NCBI GenBank assembly: GCA_023251535.1
Contig: JAHEYP010000005.1
Span: 62,001-126,000 of the forward strand
From: Bacteroidota bacterium
GTDB lineage: Bacteria > Bacteroidota > Bacteroidia > AKYH767-A > OLB10
Direction: 5' to 3'
DNA: 64,000 bases
The notes beneath the pieces are model-generated. The model was not told where the DNA came from. It worked only from the letters and a program-made list of their open reading frames with translations, and made no database searches. A program made the position numbers and the translations under genes. Of the stretch, positions 40,198-49,618 are shown piece after piece. Numbering within the stretch: the first letter of the stretch is position 1; every line of letters starts with the position of its first letter.

Positions 40198-41829
40198 ATG
40201 CGACATATTATTTATGCATTTGTTATCCTGTTGGCCGGATGCGGAAACGTTAATAAAAACAATAGCGATAAAACTGTATTTCGCTACAATGAAGCCTTTG
40301 GAATAACATCGCTCGACCCTGCATTCTCAAATAATCAGTCTAATATTTGGGCATGCAACCACCTTTTCAACGGCCTAGTTCAACTCGACGACCAACTTAA
40401 CGCCAAACCAGCGATAGCTAAGTCATGGGAAATCTCAAGCGACGGAAAGAATTATCTATTTCATTTGCGTGAGGATGTCTATTTTCAAAAAGACACTTTA
40501 CTAAACCCCAACAGAAAAGTAATAGCATCCGATTTCGTATACAGTTTTAATCGAGTTACGAATGAAAAAACGGCATCTCCGGGATCATGGATATTCAATT
40601 TTGTGAAGAAAGATTCTTCTAATGTATTAACTGGAGTAAAAGCAATTAATGACAGCACACTCGAAATTAACCTTTCTACTCCATTCCCTCCTTTTATCGG
40701 ATTATTAAGCGCAGCATATTGTTCTGTTGTTCCTCATGAAGTAGTGGAGTTTTACGGTAAAGATTTCAGAAAACATCCCATCGGCACCGGACCATTCAAA
40801 TTTGATCGATGGATAGAACGAACTGCATTAGTACTTCACAAAAACGAAAACTATTTCGAATTTGATTCAGCAGGAAAAAGACTCCCCTATTTAGACGCTG
40901 TAATGATTTCATTTATCAACGACAAACAAAGTGCATTCTTGGAATTTTTAAAAGGGAAACTCGATTTAATTTCAGGGTTAGATGCGGGATTCAAAGATGA
41001 CTTACTGACTCCTGGAGGAAAAATGCGTGCAAAATATACAGGACGATTTAAAATGGAAACGGCACCGTATTTGAATACCGAGTATTTAGGATTTATAATG
41101 GACCCAAGTTTAGAATCGATGAAAGGGAATCCATTAAACAACATTAAAATTAGACAGGCTATCAGCTACGGGTTCGACAGAAAAAAAATGATAGCTTATC
41201 TTAGAAATAGTATGGCGACTCCCGGCACTGGTGGAATTATTCCTCCAGGAACACCGGGCTTTACAAATGCAGAAACTTACGGATACAATTATAATCCTGA
41301 ATTAGCTAAAAAATTATTGGCAGAAGCAGGTTATCCTAACGGCAAGGGATTACCGACAATTACTATGAGCACTACCAGTTCATATCAAGATTTATGTGAA
41401 TACATCCAAGGACAGCTTTCGGAAATTGGGATAAAAGTTAATGTTGAAATTAATCAATCGGCTCAACATCGTCAGATGGTTGCGAAACAACAATTAGTTT
41501 GGTTTCGAGCATCATGGATTGCCGACTATGCTGATGGAGAAAATTATTTATCCCTTTTTTACTCTAAAAACAAAGCCCCTGCAGGACCAAACTACACGCA
41601 CTACTCTAATAGGCACTTCGACGAACTTTATGAGCAATCGTTGTTAACGCAAAATGACAGTATGCGACAGGAACTGTATCGTGCGATGGACGAAACAGCG
41701 ATGAAAGATGCGCCAGTTGTAGTACTTTATTATGACAGAGTTTTGAGACTGGTACAAAACAAAGTCAGCGGACTCACTATGAATCCGCTGAACCTTTTAA
41801 ATTTAAAGACTGTTAAAATCAATAATTAG
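40198..41829 (+). CDS. ABC transporter substrate-binding lipoprotein, family 5 (peptide/opine type)
   Basis: Lipobox LLAGC; ITSLDPAFSNNQSNIWACNHLFNGLVQLD; AKSWEISSDGKNYLFHLREDVYF; LLAEAGYPNGKGLPTITM. Confidence 0.92.
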   Translation: MRHIIYAFVILLAGCGNVNKNNSDKTVFRYNEAFGITSLDPAFSNNQSNIWACNHLFNGLVQLDDQLNAKPAIAKSWEISSDGKNYLFHLREDVYFQKDTLLNPNRKVIASDFVYSFNRVTNEKTASPGSWIFNFVKKDSSNVLTGVKAINDSTLEINLSTPFPPFIGLLSAAYCSVVPHEVVEFYGKDFRKHPIGTGPFKFDRWIERTALVLHKNENYFEFDSAGKRLPYLDAVMISFINDKQSAFLEFLKGKLDLISGLDAGFKDDLLTPGGKMRAKYTGRFKMETAPYLNTEYLGFIMDPSLESMKGNPLNNIKIRQAISYGFDRKKMIAYLRNSMATPGTGGIIPPGTPGFTNAETYGYNYNPELAKKLLAEAGYPNGKGLPTITMSTTSSYQDLCEYIQGQLSEIGIKVNVEINQSAQHRQMVAKQQLVWFRASWIADYADGENYLSLFYSKNKAPAGPNYTHYSNRHFDELYEQSLLTQNDSMRQELYRAMDETAMKDAPVVVLYYDRVLRLVQNKVSGLTMNPLNLLNLKTVKINN

Positions 41830-42914
41830 TCTTTCCAATCGGCAATAAACAAATTAGTATCATGTGTGCCGTTGTTATTTCTATTAGAAGAGAAAATCAA
41901 ATGCTTACCATCAGGGGAGAACATAGGGAAAGCATCGAACATTGAATCAAACGTAATTCTTTCCATATTTTTACCGTCAAGTCCGATCATATATAAGTTG
42001 AACGGTAATCCGTGAGTAGCTGCAAAATTCGTTGCGAAGATTACTTTCTTTCCACTTGGATGGAAAAACGGAGCCCAACTAGCATTTGGAAGATCGGTGA
42101 TTTTAGTAAGTCCAGAACCATCAACATTACAAGTATAAAGCGACATATTAGTTGGCATTACTAAACCATCTTTTAACAACGCATTATATTCAGCAACTTC
42201 TTCAGGAGTTTTAGGACGAGAAGAACGGAAGATCAAGCTTTTGCTATCGGGAGAAAAGAAAGCTCCACCATCGTAACCTAATTGATTGGTTACTTGCTTC
42301 ACATTACTTCCATCGATATCCATAGTATATAATTCAAGATCACCTGAACGAAGACTAGTGAATACTATTTTCTTACCATCAGGAGAAACAGTTGCTTCGG
42401 CATCATATCCCGGAGTGTTAGTCAACTGTTTTTTAATGTTTCCTTTTAAGTCTGCAACGAAAATGTCGAAATCAGAATAAATAGCCCAAACATATTTATG
42501 ATCTTCACGCTTTGGTGGATCAGGTGGACATTCCTTATTTCCTACGTGAGTAGAAGCATAAAGAATTAATGAATCACCCGGCAAGAAGTAAGAACAAGTG
42601 GTTCTTCCCATGTTAGTACTAATAAGTTGCGGAGGAGTTGTCTTAGTATCTTTATTAGATAAATCGAAACTAAAAATTTGATCACACTCTTTACCATTTG
42701 CTTTATCGCGCATTTGGTAGGTAATCATCTTCCCGTTAAAGCTAAAATATGCTTCAGCATTATCACCACCGAAAGTTAATTGGCGAACATTCGACAAATG
42801 TTTTTCCTCTCCTTTATACAAAAGTGTTTTCGGATCAAACTCAGGCTTTGCTTCCTGAGCATACATTGTACCTGCAGCTAAAAGTGCCAGTACTAATAAT
42901 TGATATTTTTTCAT
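41826..42914 (-). CDS. TolB-like WD40/PD40 beta-propeller periplasmic protein
   Basis: Repeated DGKKIVFTSLRSGDLELYTMDIDGSNVKQVT / SPDGKHLIFSSNR. Confidence 0.88.
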   Translation of the reverse strand: MKKYQLLVLALLAAGTMYAQEAKPEFDPKTLLYKGEEKHLSNVRQLTFGGDNAEAYFSFNGKMITYQMRDKANGKECDQIFSFDLSNKDTKTTPPQLISTNMGRTTCSYFLPGDSLILYASTHVGNKECPPDPPKREDHKYVWAIYSDFDIFVADLKGNIKKQLTNTPGYDAEATVSPDGKKIVFTSLRSGDLELYTMDIDGSNVKQVTNQLGYDGGAFFSPDSKSLIFRSSRPKTPEEVAEYNALLKDGLVMPTNMSLYTCNVDGSGLTKITDLPNASWAPFFHPSGKKVIFATNFAATHGLPFNLYMIGLDGKNMERITFDSMFDAFPMFSPDGKHLIFSSNRNNNGTHDTNLFIADWKD

Positions 42915-43328
42915 AAGTATTGAATAAGTGCAGCGAAAGTAATCTAAGCATCAGACTTAAAATGTCACATCTTAGTCATAAATCCAAATACAGACATAAA
43001 TCATAATTTGGACTAAAAATCATTAGTTACACTCTTAATTTTCCTCATTTCAAATTCCAAATTCGCATTTTCAAAATAAAAAAAAACTCCGGCAAGTTGT
43101 TATTTTTGAGTTAAAGTGAAGTCCATCTTGATTTCAGGCTCAAAACTTCGTATATTTGATAATTATTCAAAACATACAATAAACAGGAACGTATAATCGT
43201 TTACATAAAAACTGCCCTGTTTTAAACAAATTCATTCTTTAAAAATATTCGTGCCTATAAGCTGAAAATCTACACATAGAAAAATTTACGAGTACCCATC
43301 TCAAACCAACCTTAAACAAGGAGGAACT

Positions 43329-43916
43329 ATGTGTAAACAGCAAGTCACTGACAATGAATTAGTCGCGCGCTTTATTAAAGGAGAGGAAAGCGCACTCCAA
43401 AGCTTAATTATTCGTCACGAAAGGAAGATCTATACCAGTATTTATTTATTGGTAAAGGACAGGGAATTGTCGGATGATATTTTCCAGGACACCTTTATTA
43501 AAGTCATAAACACCTTAAGGTCAGGAAATTATAACGAAGAAGGAAAGTTCTTATCGTGGGTATTGCGTATTGCTCACAACTTGGTAATCGACCATTTCCG
43601 AAGCCTAAAGAAAATGCCTTTAGTTCATGACACGGAAGAGTACAGCATCTTTGATACGCTTCCATTAATGGATGATAATATTGAAGACAAAATCATTTTA
43701 GAACAGATCCATAAACAGATTCGAGTATTAATTGAAGAACTCCCCTATGATCAACGTGAAGTTGTGATTATGAGACACTTCGGAAACATGAGCTTTAAGG
43801 AAATTTCAGAAGTGACCGGGGTAAGCATCAACACCTCACTAGGCAGAATGCGATATGCTTTAATTAACCTTAGAAAACTGATCAAAGAAAAAGATCTTTA
43901 TTTAAACGTATCATAA
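43329..43916 (+). CDS. ECF-family RNA polymerase sigma factor
   Basis: Sigma70 region 2 (LSDDIFQDTFIKVINTLRSG...FLSWVLRIAHNLVIDHFR) and region 4 (LPYDQREVVIMRHFGNMSFKEISEVTGVSINTSLGRMRYALINLRK). Confidence 0.95.
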   Translation: MCKQQVTDNELVARFIKGEESALQSLIIRHERKIYTSIYLLVKDRELSDDIFQDTFIKVINTLRSGNYNEEGKFLSWVLRIAHNLVIDHFRSLKKMPLVHDTEEYSIFDTLPLMDDNIEDKIILEQIHKQIRVLIEELPYDQREVVIMRHFGNMSFKEISEVTGVSINTSLGRMRYALINLRKLIKEKDLYLNVS

Positions 43917-43969
43917 CAATAATTACTTAGGTACAGCGTTTCATAGAAAATAACCTCTTAAAAAAGCCT

Positions 43970-44200
43970 ATGAACGAAAGTTGTACTCTAAACGATTTAG
44001 TTTTATACCTGCATAATGAAACCACCATTATACAAACGGTGGAAGTTCAGAATGCTATAGATAATGATGAAGAAGTAGCTGAAATATTCGATGACCTTAA
44101 AAAAATCACGGGATATATTCAAGAAATCAGCATACGACCTGCGGGTGCTCTTCGAGAGTCTATATTAAATTACGCCCGTTTAACGGCCGGAACCAAATAG
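43970..44200 (+). CDS. Small acidic protein downstream of the ECF sigma factor
   Basis: 76 aa, same operon, no TM helix; spacing of 53 nt. Confidence 0.75.
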   Translation: MNESCTLNDLVLYLHNETTIIQTVEVQNAIDNDEEVAEIFDDLKKITGYIQEISIRPAGALRESILNYARLTAGTK

Positions 44201-44212
44201 GTGTAAACCACT

Positions 44213-44240
44213 AGAAGCCAATTCAATAGAATTGGCTTCT
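44213..44240 (+). terminator. Rho-independent terminator
   Basis: AGAAGCCAATTC-AATA-GAATTGGCTTCT then TTATTAAT. Confidence 0.75.
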
Positions 44241-44331
44241 TTATTAATATTAGCAAAGTACAAGTATATTAAAATTATTTTTTTGCCAATTTTTTTAGGC
44301 ATTTCACCCAAATATTAATGCCGTTTGCCAA

Positions 44332-44347
44332 TGTGATAAAAATCACG
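44332..44347. promoter_or_regulatory. CRP/FNR-family-like palindrome TGTGATAAAAATCACG
   Basis: GTGAT-AAAA-ATCAC inverted repeat matching TGTGA-N6-TCAC(A), 44 bp upstream of the ATG at 44391. Confidence 0.45.
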
Positions 44348-44390
44348 TGCATTTTAGGTCGTAAATTTCGAGACTAATTATTTACAGCCC

Positions 44391-47300
44391 ATGTTCTCGA
44401 AAAAAACTATTCTGATTTTTTTATTCCTTTTGGCCGGCATTAACGTATTTGCCGCTCGCTTTAGCAGTTCAAGTTGTACTCAACTAAATACTGGCGCTTC
44501 AGCACTTCCTGGGTCAACTGCCAATCAAGTAATTCGTGTTGATTTAGTTGGAACAGGAAACAATTCAGGTTCTTCGTGGACACTATCGTCGATATCGTTT
44601 TCTCTAACGAATAGCAGCAACTACTCTTCTGCGAAACTTTATTACGGAACTAGCACTTCATTTTCTAGTGCTACTTTAATACAAACAATTAGCAATCCTG
44701 GTAGCTCTGCAACGTTTAGCTCATTCTCAACAACACCAACTGCTTCAGGAAGTTCGGCCACAACAATATCGTTGTTCCTTGTTGTCGATTTAAAATCTAG
44801 CATTTCTTGTAATAATGCGGTAATAGATGCTTCGGTTGCTTCTAGCGGATTAAACATTGGAGGAAATGGAGGAGGAAACAACTTAACTCCAACAACAAAT
44901 AATCCTACAGGAAACGGAAATGTTGCAACATCAGTCACTCCTACAATTTCAATTGCGGCATCAGCAACAACAATTTGCTCCGGAACTTCAGTAACCTTCA
45001 CTCCCACTATCGCAAATGGCGGAACAACCCCAACTTACCAATGGAAAGTTAATGGAACCAATTCAGGGACAGCTTCTACTTTTACGTCTACGACATTAAC
45101 CAATAGCGATATTGTCACTTGCGTGCTTACCTCAAATCATGTATGTGCCAGCACTAGTACCGTTACATCCAACGCGGTAACAATGACTGTTGATGCTTAC
45201 CCAACGGCATCAATAACACAAGGAAGCACAGTGAATATTTGTCCTCCGACAACTTCAACCACACTAAATGCCTCCACGAATCAATCAGGGGTTACTTATT
45301 CATGGAAAAAAGACGGGAACACCATTTCAGGTGCATCATCATCTACTTACGCTGCAACATTTGGCGGATCATATTTAGTAACGATCACAAATGCTACAGG
45401 ATGTTCAACGACTTCTTCTGCTACTGTGGTGAATATAGGAAATAGCTTAGCAATTGCTGCCTCTTCAAATTTGTCAGCCGTTTGCCCTAATAGTACGATT
45501 AACTTAACTACAACTAATAGTACTAATTTCACAAAAACCTTTACTAATAGCACCTCGGTTTCAATTCCTGACAATTCAACAACTGGAGCTACTTCAAATA
45601 TTGATGTTTCAGGATTACCAAACACATTAACAGGAGCAACAGTTACAGTTTCTTTATCGATTAACCATACTTTTAATGATGACTTAGAAGTTTATTTATT
45701 GAAACCCGGCGGATCAATCACTACAGCATCATCAGGATCGCAATTATTCAATAACGTTGCAGGAACTTCAATCACATTAACAAGTGATAATGGAGGAAGT
45801 GGAGCAAATTATAGCGGAACGCTATTCACAGATGCCGCTTCTTCAAACATCACTAGCATTAACAATTCAAACATCAACAATATTTCTGGAAGCTATCGTC
45901 CTGAACAAGCGTTTTCAACTTTATCGGGTAACCCGAACGGAACGTGGAGCTTAAAGGTTTTTGATGATGCATCTACAGATACAGGAAGTTTAACTTCATG
46001 GACTATCAACATTACTTATCCTGATGGAACTACATACGCGTGGACTTCTTCCCCTGCAGGATTTACATCAACTGTAAAAAACCCAACGAATGTTGCTATA
46101 AGCAATACCACAACATATACTGTTGTTGCTACAGATCAAATTGCCGGATGTACATCATCTGCTTCAGTAACTGTTAATGGCGATATTATTAAACCTGTTG
46201 TTAATTGCAAAAATGTTTCTGTGAACTTAAACAGCGCAGGTCAAGCATCAATAACTGCTTCTCAAATCAACAATGGATCAACCGACAACTGTACAATTTC
46301 TTCTATTGTTGCGAGAAAAACAAATTTTGATTGCTCTAACTTAGGTGCCAATTCTGTTTACTTAGTAGTAACTGATAACTCGGGAAATGTCGATTCATGC
46401 TTAGCAACTGTAACAGTAATTGACAACATTAAACCGATAGTTAATTGCACGAGTATAACAGCAGCATTAGGCATTGACGGCACAGTTACTGTTTCGCCTT
46501 CAAGTTTAAATAATGCAAGCAGTGACAATTGCGGAATTAGCAATTTCAGTTTAAGTAAATCAACATTTAATTGCCAAAACGTTGGAGTAAACAGCGTTTA
46601 CTTGATTGCAACAGATGCTTCAGGGAATAAAGATTCTTGTTTAACAACTATTACGGTAACATCCGACTTATCAGCAACAGCAACAATCACAACTCCTATT
46701 TCTTGTTACGGCGGAAATGCAACTGTCTTGGTTGCTGCTACAGGTGGATCAGGAATTTATTCTGGAACAGGCTCAATTCAAGTCATTGCCGGAAATTATA
46801 ATTACACCATTACCGACAACAACGGCTGCTCTACATCAACTTCCATTTCTGTTTCTCAACCTACGGAACTTAATGTAACGGGAAGCTCCGTAGATCCATT
46901 ATGTCACGATGACGCAAACGGCTCAATTAATTTGTCAGTCTCTGGAGGCACTCCAAGTTATACTTATGTATGGAGCAGCGGACAAACAACTGAAGATATT
47001 TCTTCATTAGTTGGCTCTAATTATACAGTCACTGTCACTGACAATAATGGTTGTTCAAAAACAAATAGCTATACATTATCAAATCCTTCTCAGCTTTCTG
47101 CAACAATTACTACAACAGACAATGCTTGCTATGGTAGTAACAGCGGCACGGCAACAGCAAGTGTAAGCGGAGGGACTACTCCATACTCATATCTGTGGGA
47201 TAATGACAACGAAACTGCTTCTGCAATTTCAGGTTTATATGCAGGGTTCTATAATGTAATCATCAATGATCTTAACAATTGTACTATTTCAGTTCCTTTT

Positions 47301-48893
47301 GTAATTACACAACCCGACCCTGTTGAAGTACAAATCTTAAATGACAACAACACACAAATTTGCTATAACAGCACAATTTCACTTACAGGATATATTGACG
47401 GTACTTATCAATCTCTTATTTGGCATACAACTGGTGATGGGACATTCAGTAATAATTCCGATTTGTCGCCAGTATATACTCCTGGAACAAATGATATCGC
47501 TTTAGGTAATGTCGACTTAACGCTAGAAGTATTAGGTCAAACAGGATGCTCTACGTTCACTGCATCTATTACTGTTCTAGTTAAAAATAAACCTGCAAAA
47601 CCTGCTCCTATTTCAGGACCATCTATGCTTTGCCTCGACAATTCAGGCAGTTTCTCTATCACTCCTTCAAGTGATGCAAACAGCTATGCTTGGTCGACAG
47701 GCAATGCAAGCAGCATTACGTCTGGACAAGGCTCTACTTCAGTAAATGTTTACTTCCCTTCGTCAGTTACAAATTCAGGAACATACATTTTCGTTTCAGG
47801 AGTAAATGAATGTGGAACAAGCTTAGCCTCTCAAGTATGGGTTCGCCATAATGTTGGTGCTGCTCAATTCCAAGTCGGACCAAACTCTGTTTGTCCGGGT
47901 TCATCAAATGTTTATTACAAAGTAAGAACCGTTGAAGGAGCAGATTCAATTCGTTGGTTCTTACCTCCCGGTTGTTCATTCGTATCTCAAAACGACACTT
48001 CAGCATACATTGATTTCTCAAACTCTTACAATGGTGGATCTATCAATGTAATTGCGTATTTCGCTTGTGGAAATTCACATGCATCATTAAAAACAAATAT
48101 TCCAATCACTCGCGTACCGGGAAATATCACAGGTCCTATAGCAGGTTTATGCGACACCACAGTAACCTATAGCATTGCTGCTGTTTCAGGTGCTGCCTCT
48201 TACCTTTGGGTAGTTCCTGCTGGAGCGAATATTGTTGGAGCATCAAACGGAACTACATGCACTATTCAGTTCAACCCAGGATTCACAACAGGAATTATAT
48301 CTGTTTACTCGATTAACATTTGTGGTGTTGCCGGTGGAGCAAGATCTTTAAGTGTAAAAGGAATTCCTCAAACACCTTCTGTTATCAACGGACCAATAAC
48401 AATCTGTGCATTCCAACAAAACGTAGTGTATTCTACTCCTGCTATCACTGGTGTTAACTCTTATATCTGGTCAGTGCCTTCAACAGCAACTATAGTTAGT
48501 GGGCAAGGAACTAATTCGATTACAGTAAACTTTGGAAATAAGAGCGGAGGAATTAATGTTCAAGCAAATCGCAGTTGCTCAGGTAACAGTTCAACTAAAT
48601 CACTAGGATATACAATCAACTGCCGCGAAGGAATTTCAGAAGCAGTAAACTCACTGAATGTATTACCTAATCCTTCACATGGAAACTTCTCTGTAGCTTA
48701 TACTTCAGATAAAGTAACAGCAACTGTTATTTCAATTATCGACTTCACGGGACGAATCATTTATCAAGAAGAAAAACAATCAAATGAAGGATTAAACGAA
48801 TTCCCAATGCAAACGAACCTTTCTGCGGGAATGTATATCCTTCGCACAGAATCAGGCAATGATCTTCAACAAAAAACATTTATCGTTGAATAA
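44391..48893 (+). CDS. Large T9SS-exported multi-domain surface protein: proprotein convertase P-domain, HYR-like, SprB-like repeats, PKD/Ig-like, type A sorting domain
   Basis: P-domain SIPDNSTTGATSNIDVSGLPNTLTGATVTVSLSINHTFNDDLEVYLLKPGG...GTWSLKVFDDASTDTGSLTSWTINI; repeats CYGGNATVLVAATGGSG, CHDDANGSINLSVSGGTPSYTYVWSSGQTTEDIS; C-term LNVLPNPSHGNFSVAYTS...GMYILRTESG. Confidence 0.9.
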   Translation: MFSKKTILIFLFLLAGINVFAARFSSSSCTQLNTGASALPGSTANQVIRVDLVGTGNNSGSSWTLSSISFSLTNSSNYSSAKLYYGTSTSFSSATLIQTISNPGSSATFSSFSTTPTASGSSATTISLFLVVDLKSSISCNNAVIDASVASSGLNIGGNGGGNNLTPTTNNPTGNGNVATSVTPTISIAASATTICSGTSVTFTPTIANGGTTPTYQWKVNGTNSGTASTFTSTTLTNSDIVTCVLTSNHVCASTSTVTSNAVTMTVDAYPTASITQGSTVNICPPTTSTTLNASTNQSGVTYSWKKDGNTISGASSSTYAATFGGSYLVTITNATGCSTTSSATVVNIGNSLAIAASSNLSAVCPNSTINLTTTNSTNFTKTFTNSTSVSIPDNSTTGATSNIDVSGLPNTLTGATVTVSLSINHTFNDDLEVYLLKPGGSITTASSGSQLFNNVAGTSITLTSDNGGSGANYSGTLFTDAASSNITSINNSNINNISGSYRPEQAFSTLSGNPNGTWSLKVFDDASTDTGSLTSWTINITYPDGTTYAWTSSPAGFTSTVKNPTNVAISNTTTYTVVATDQIAGCTSSASVTVNGDIIKPVVNCKNVSVNLNSAGQASITASQINNGSTDNCTISSIVARKTNFDCSNLGANSVYLVVTDNSGNVDSCLATVTVIDNIKPIVNCTSITAALGIDGTVTVSPSSLNNASSDNCGISNFSLSKSTFNCQNVGVNSVYLIATDASGNKDSCLTTITVTSDLSATATITTPISCYGGNATVLVAATGGSGIYSGTGSIQVIAGNYNYTITDNNGCSTSTSISVSQPTELNVTGSSVDPLCHDDANGSINLSVSGGTPSYTYVWSSGQTTEDISSLVGSNYTVTVTDNNGCSKTNSYTLSNPSQLSATITTTDNACYGSNSGTATASVSGGTTPYSYLWDNDNETASAISGLYAGFYNVIINDLNNCTISVPFVITQPDPVEVQILNDNNTQICYNSTISLTGYIDGTYQSLIWHTTGDGTFSNNSDLSPVYTPGTNDIALGNVDLTLEVLGQTGCSTFTASITVLVKNKPAKPAPISGPSMLCLDNSGSFSITPSSDANSYAWSTGNASSITSGQGSTSVNVYFPSSVTNSGTYIFVSGVNECGTSLASQVWVRHNVGAAQFQVGPNSVCPGSSNVYYKVRTVEGADSIRWFLPPGCSFVSQNDTSAYIDFSNSYNGGSINVIAYFACGNSHASLKTNIPITRVPGNITGPIAGLCDTTVTYSIAAVSGAASYLWVVPAGANIVGASNGTTCTIQFNPGFTTGIISVYSINICGVAGGARSLSVKGIPQTPSVINGPITICAFQQNVVYSTPAITGVNSYIWSVPSTATIVSGQGTNSITVNFGNKSGGINVQANRSCSGNSSTKSLGYTINCREGISEAVNSLNVLPNPSHGNFSVAYTSDKVTATVISIIDFTGRIIYQEEKQSNEGLNEFPMQTNLSAGMYILRTESGNDLQQKTFIVE

Positions 48894-48911
48894 CAGAAAA
48901 TAATCTTCAAG

Positions 48912-48937
48912 AGAGGCTCCATTACGGGGCCTTTCTT
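48912..48937 (+). terminator. Terminator-like hairpin
   Basis: AGAGGCTCC-ATTAC-GGGGCCTTTCT then TATTTTT. Confidence 0.6.
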
Positions 48938-48973
48938 ATTTTTACGCTTTGGCAAACTCTATATTGCAAAGCA

Positions 48974-49618
48974 ATGACTCGAAAAGAACGGTACGATTTT
49001 ATTATTGATTACTTCAGTAAACATAATCCTGATGCAGAAACAGAACTTCATTATAGCAATCCTTATGAATTGCTTGTTGCAGTAATCTTGTCTGCTCAAT
49101 GCACCGATAAACGAGTAAACTTAGTTACTCCCGCTCTATTTCGTGCTTATCCCACAGCAGAAGATTTAGCAACGGCTATGCCGGATGATATCTTTTCGTA
49201 TATACGCTCCGTTAGTTATCCCAATAACAAGGCCAAGCATCTTGCAGGAATGGCAAGAATGTTAGTGAATGATTTTAATGGAGAAGTCCCTTCCGAAATT
49301 GATGAACTAGTAAAACTACCCGGCGTCGGAAGAAAAACGGCCAACGTAATTGCTTCTGTTGTTTACAATATGCCTGCAATGGCTGTTGATACGCACGTGT
49401 TCAGAGTTTCCGCGAGAATCGGGCTCACTTTAAATGCTAAAACTCCTTTAGCAGCAGAAAAACAATTAGTGAAGTATATCCCCGAAGAACAAATACCATT
49501 GGCTCACCATTGGCTTATCCTCCACGGAAGATATATTTGCCTTGCTCGTACGCCGAAATGCGCCGAATGTCAAATCAAATCGGCGTGCAAATATTTTTTA
49601 AGTAAGAAGAAGAGTTAA
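48974..49618 (+). CDS. nth: Endonuclease III
   Basis: HhH LPGVGRKTANVIASV, VDTHVFRVSARIGL, 4Fe-4S cysteines C-X6-C-X2-C-X5-C (CLARTPKCAECQIKSAC). Confidence 0.96.
   Translation: MTRKERYDFIIDYFSKHNPDAETELHYSNPYELLVAVILSAQCTDKRVNLVTPALFRAYPTAEDLATAMPDDIFSYIRSVSYPNNKAKHLAGMARMLVNDFNGEVPSEIDELVKLPGVGRKTANVIASVVYNMPAMAVDTHVFRVSARIGLTLNAKTPLAAEKQLVKYIPEEQIPLAHHWLILHGRYICLARTPKCAECQIKSACKYFLSKKKS

Noticed and set aside
44642-46543. Antisense ORFs of 121, 92 and 61 aa within the large surface protein gene
   Set aside because: Val/Glu-rich translations are the expected complement of Thr/Ser/Asn-rich repeat codons; no independent coding evidence.
46679-47330. Internal repeats of the surface protein considered as a CRISPR-like or DNA-level repeat array
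   Set aside because: Repeats are protein-level SprB-like domains with diverged DNA; no spacer/repeat structure. No CRISPR array was seen anywhere in the window.
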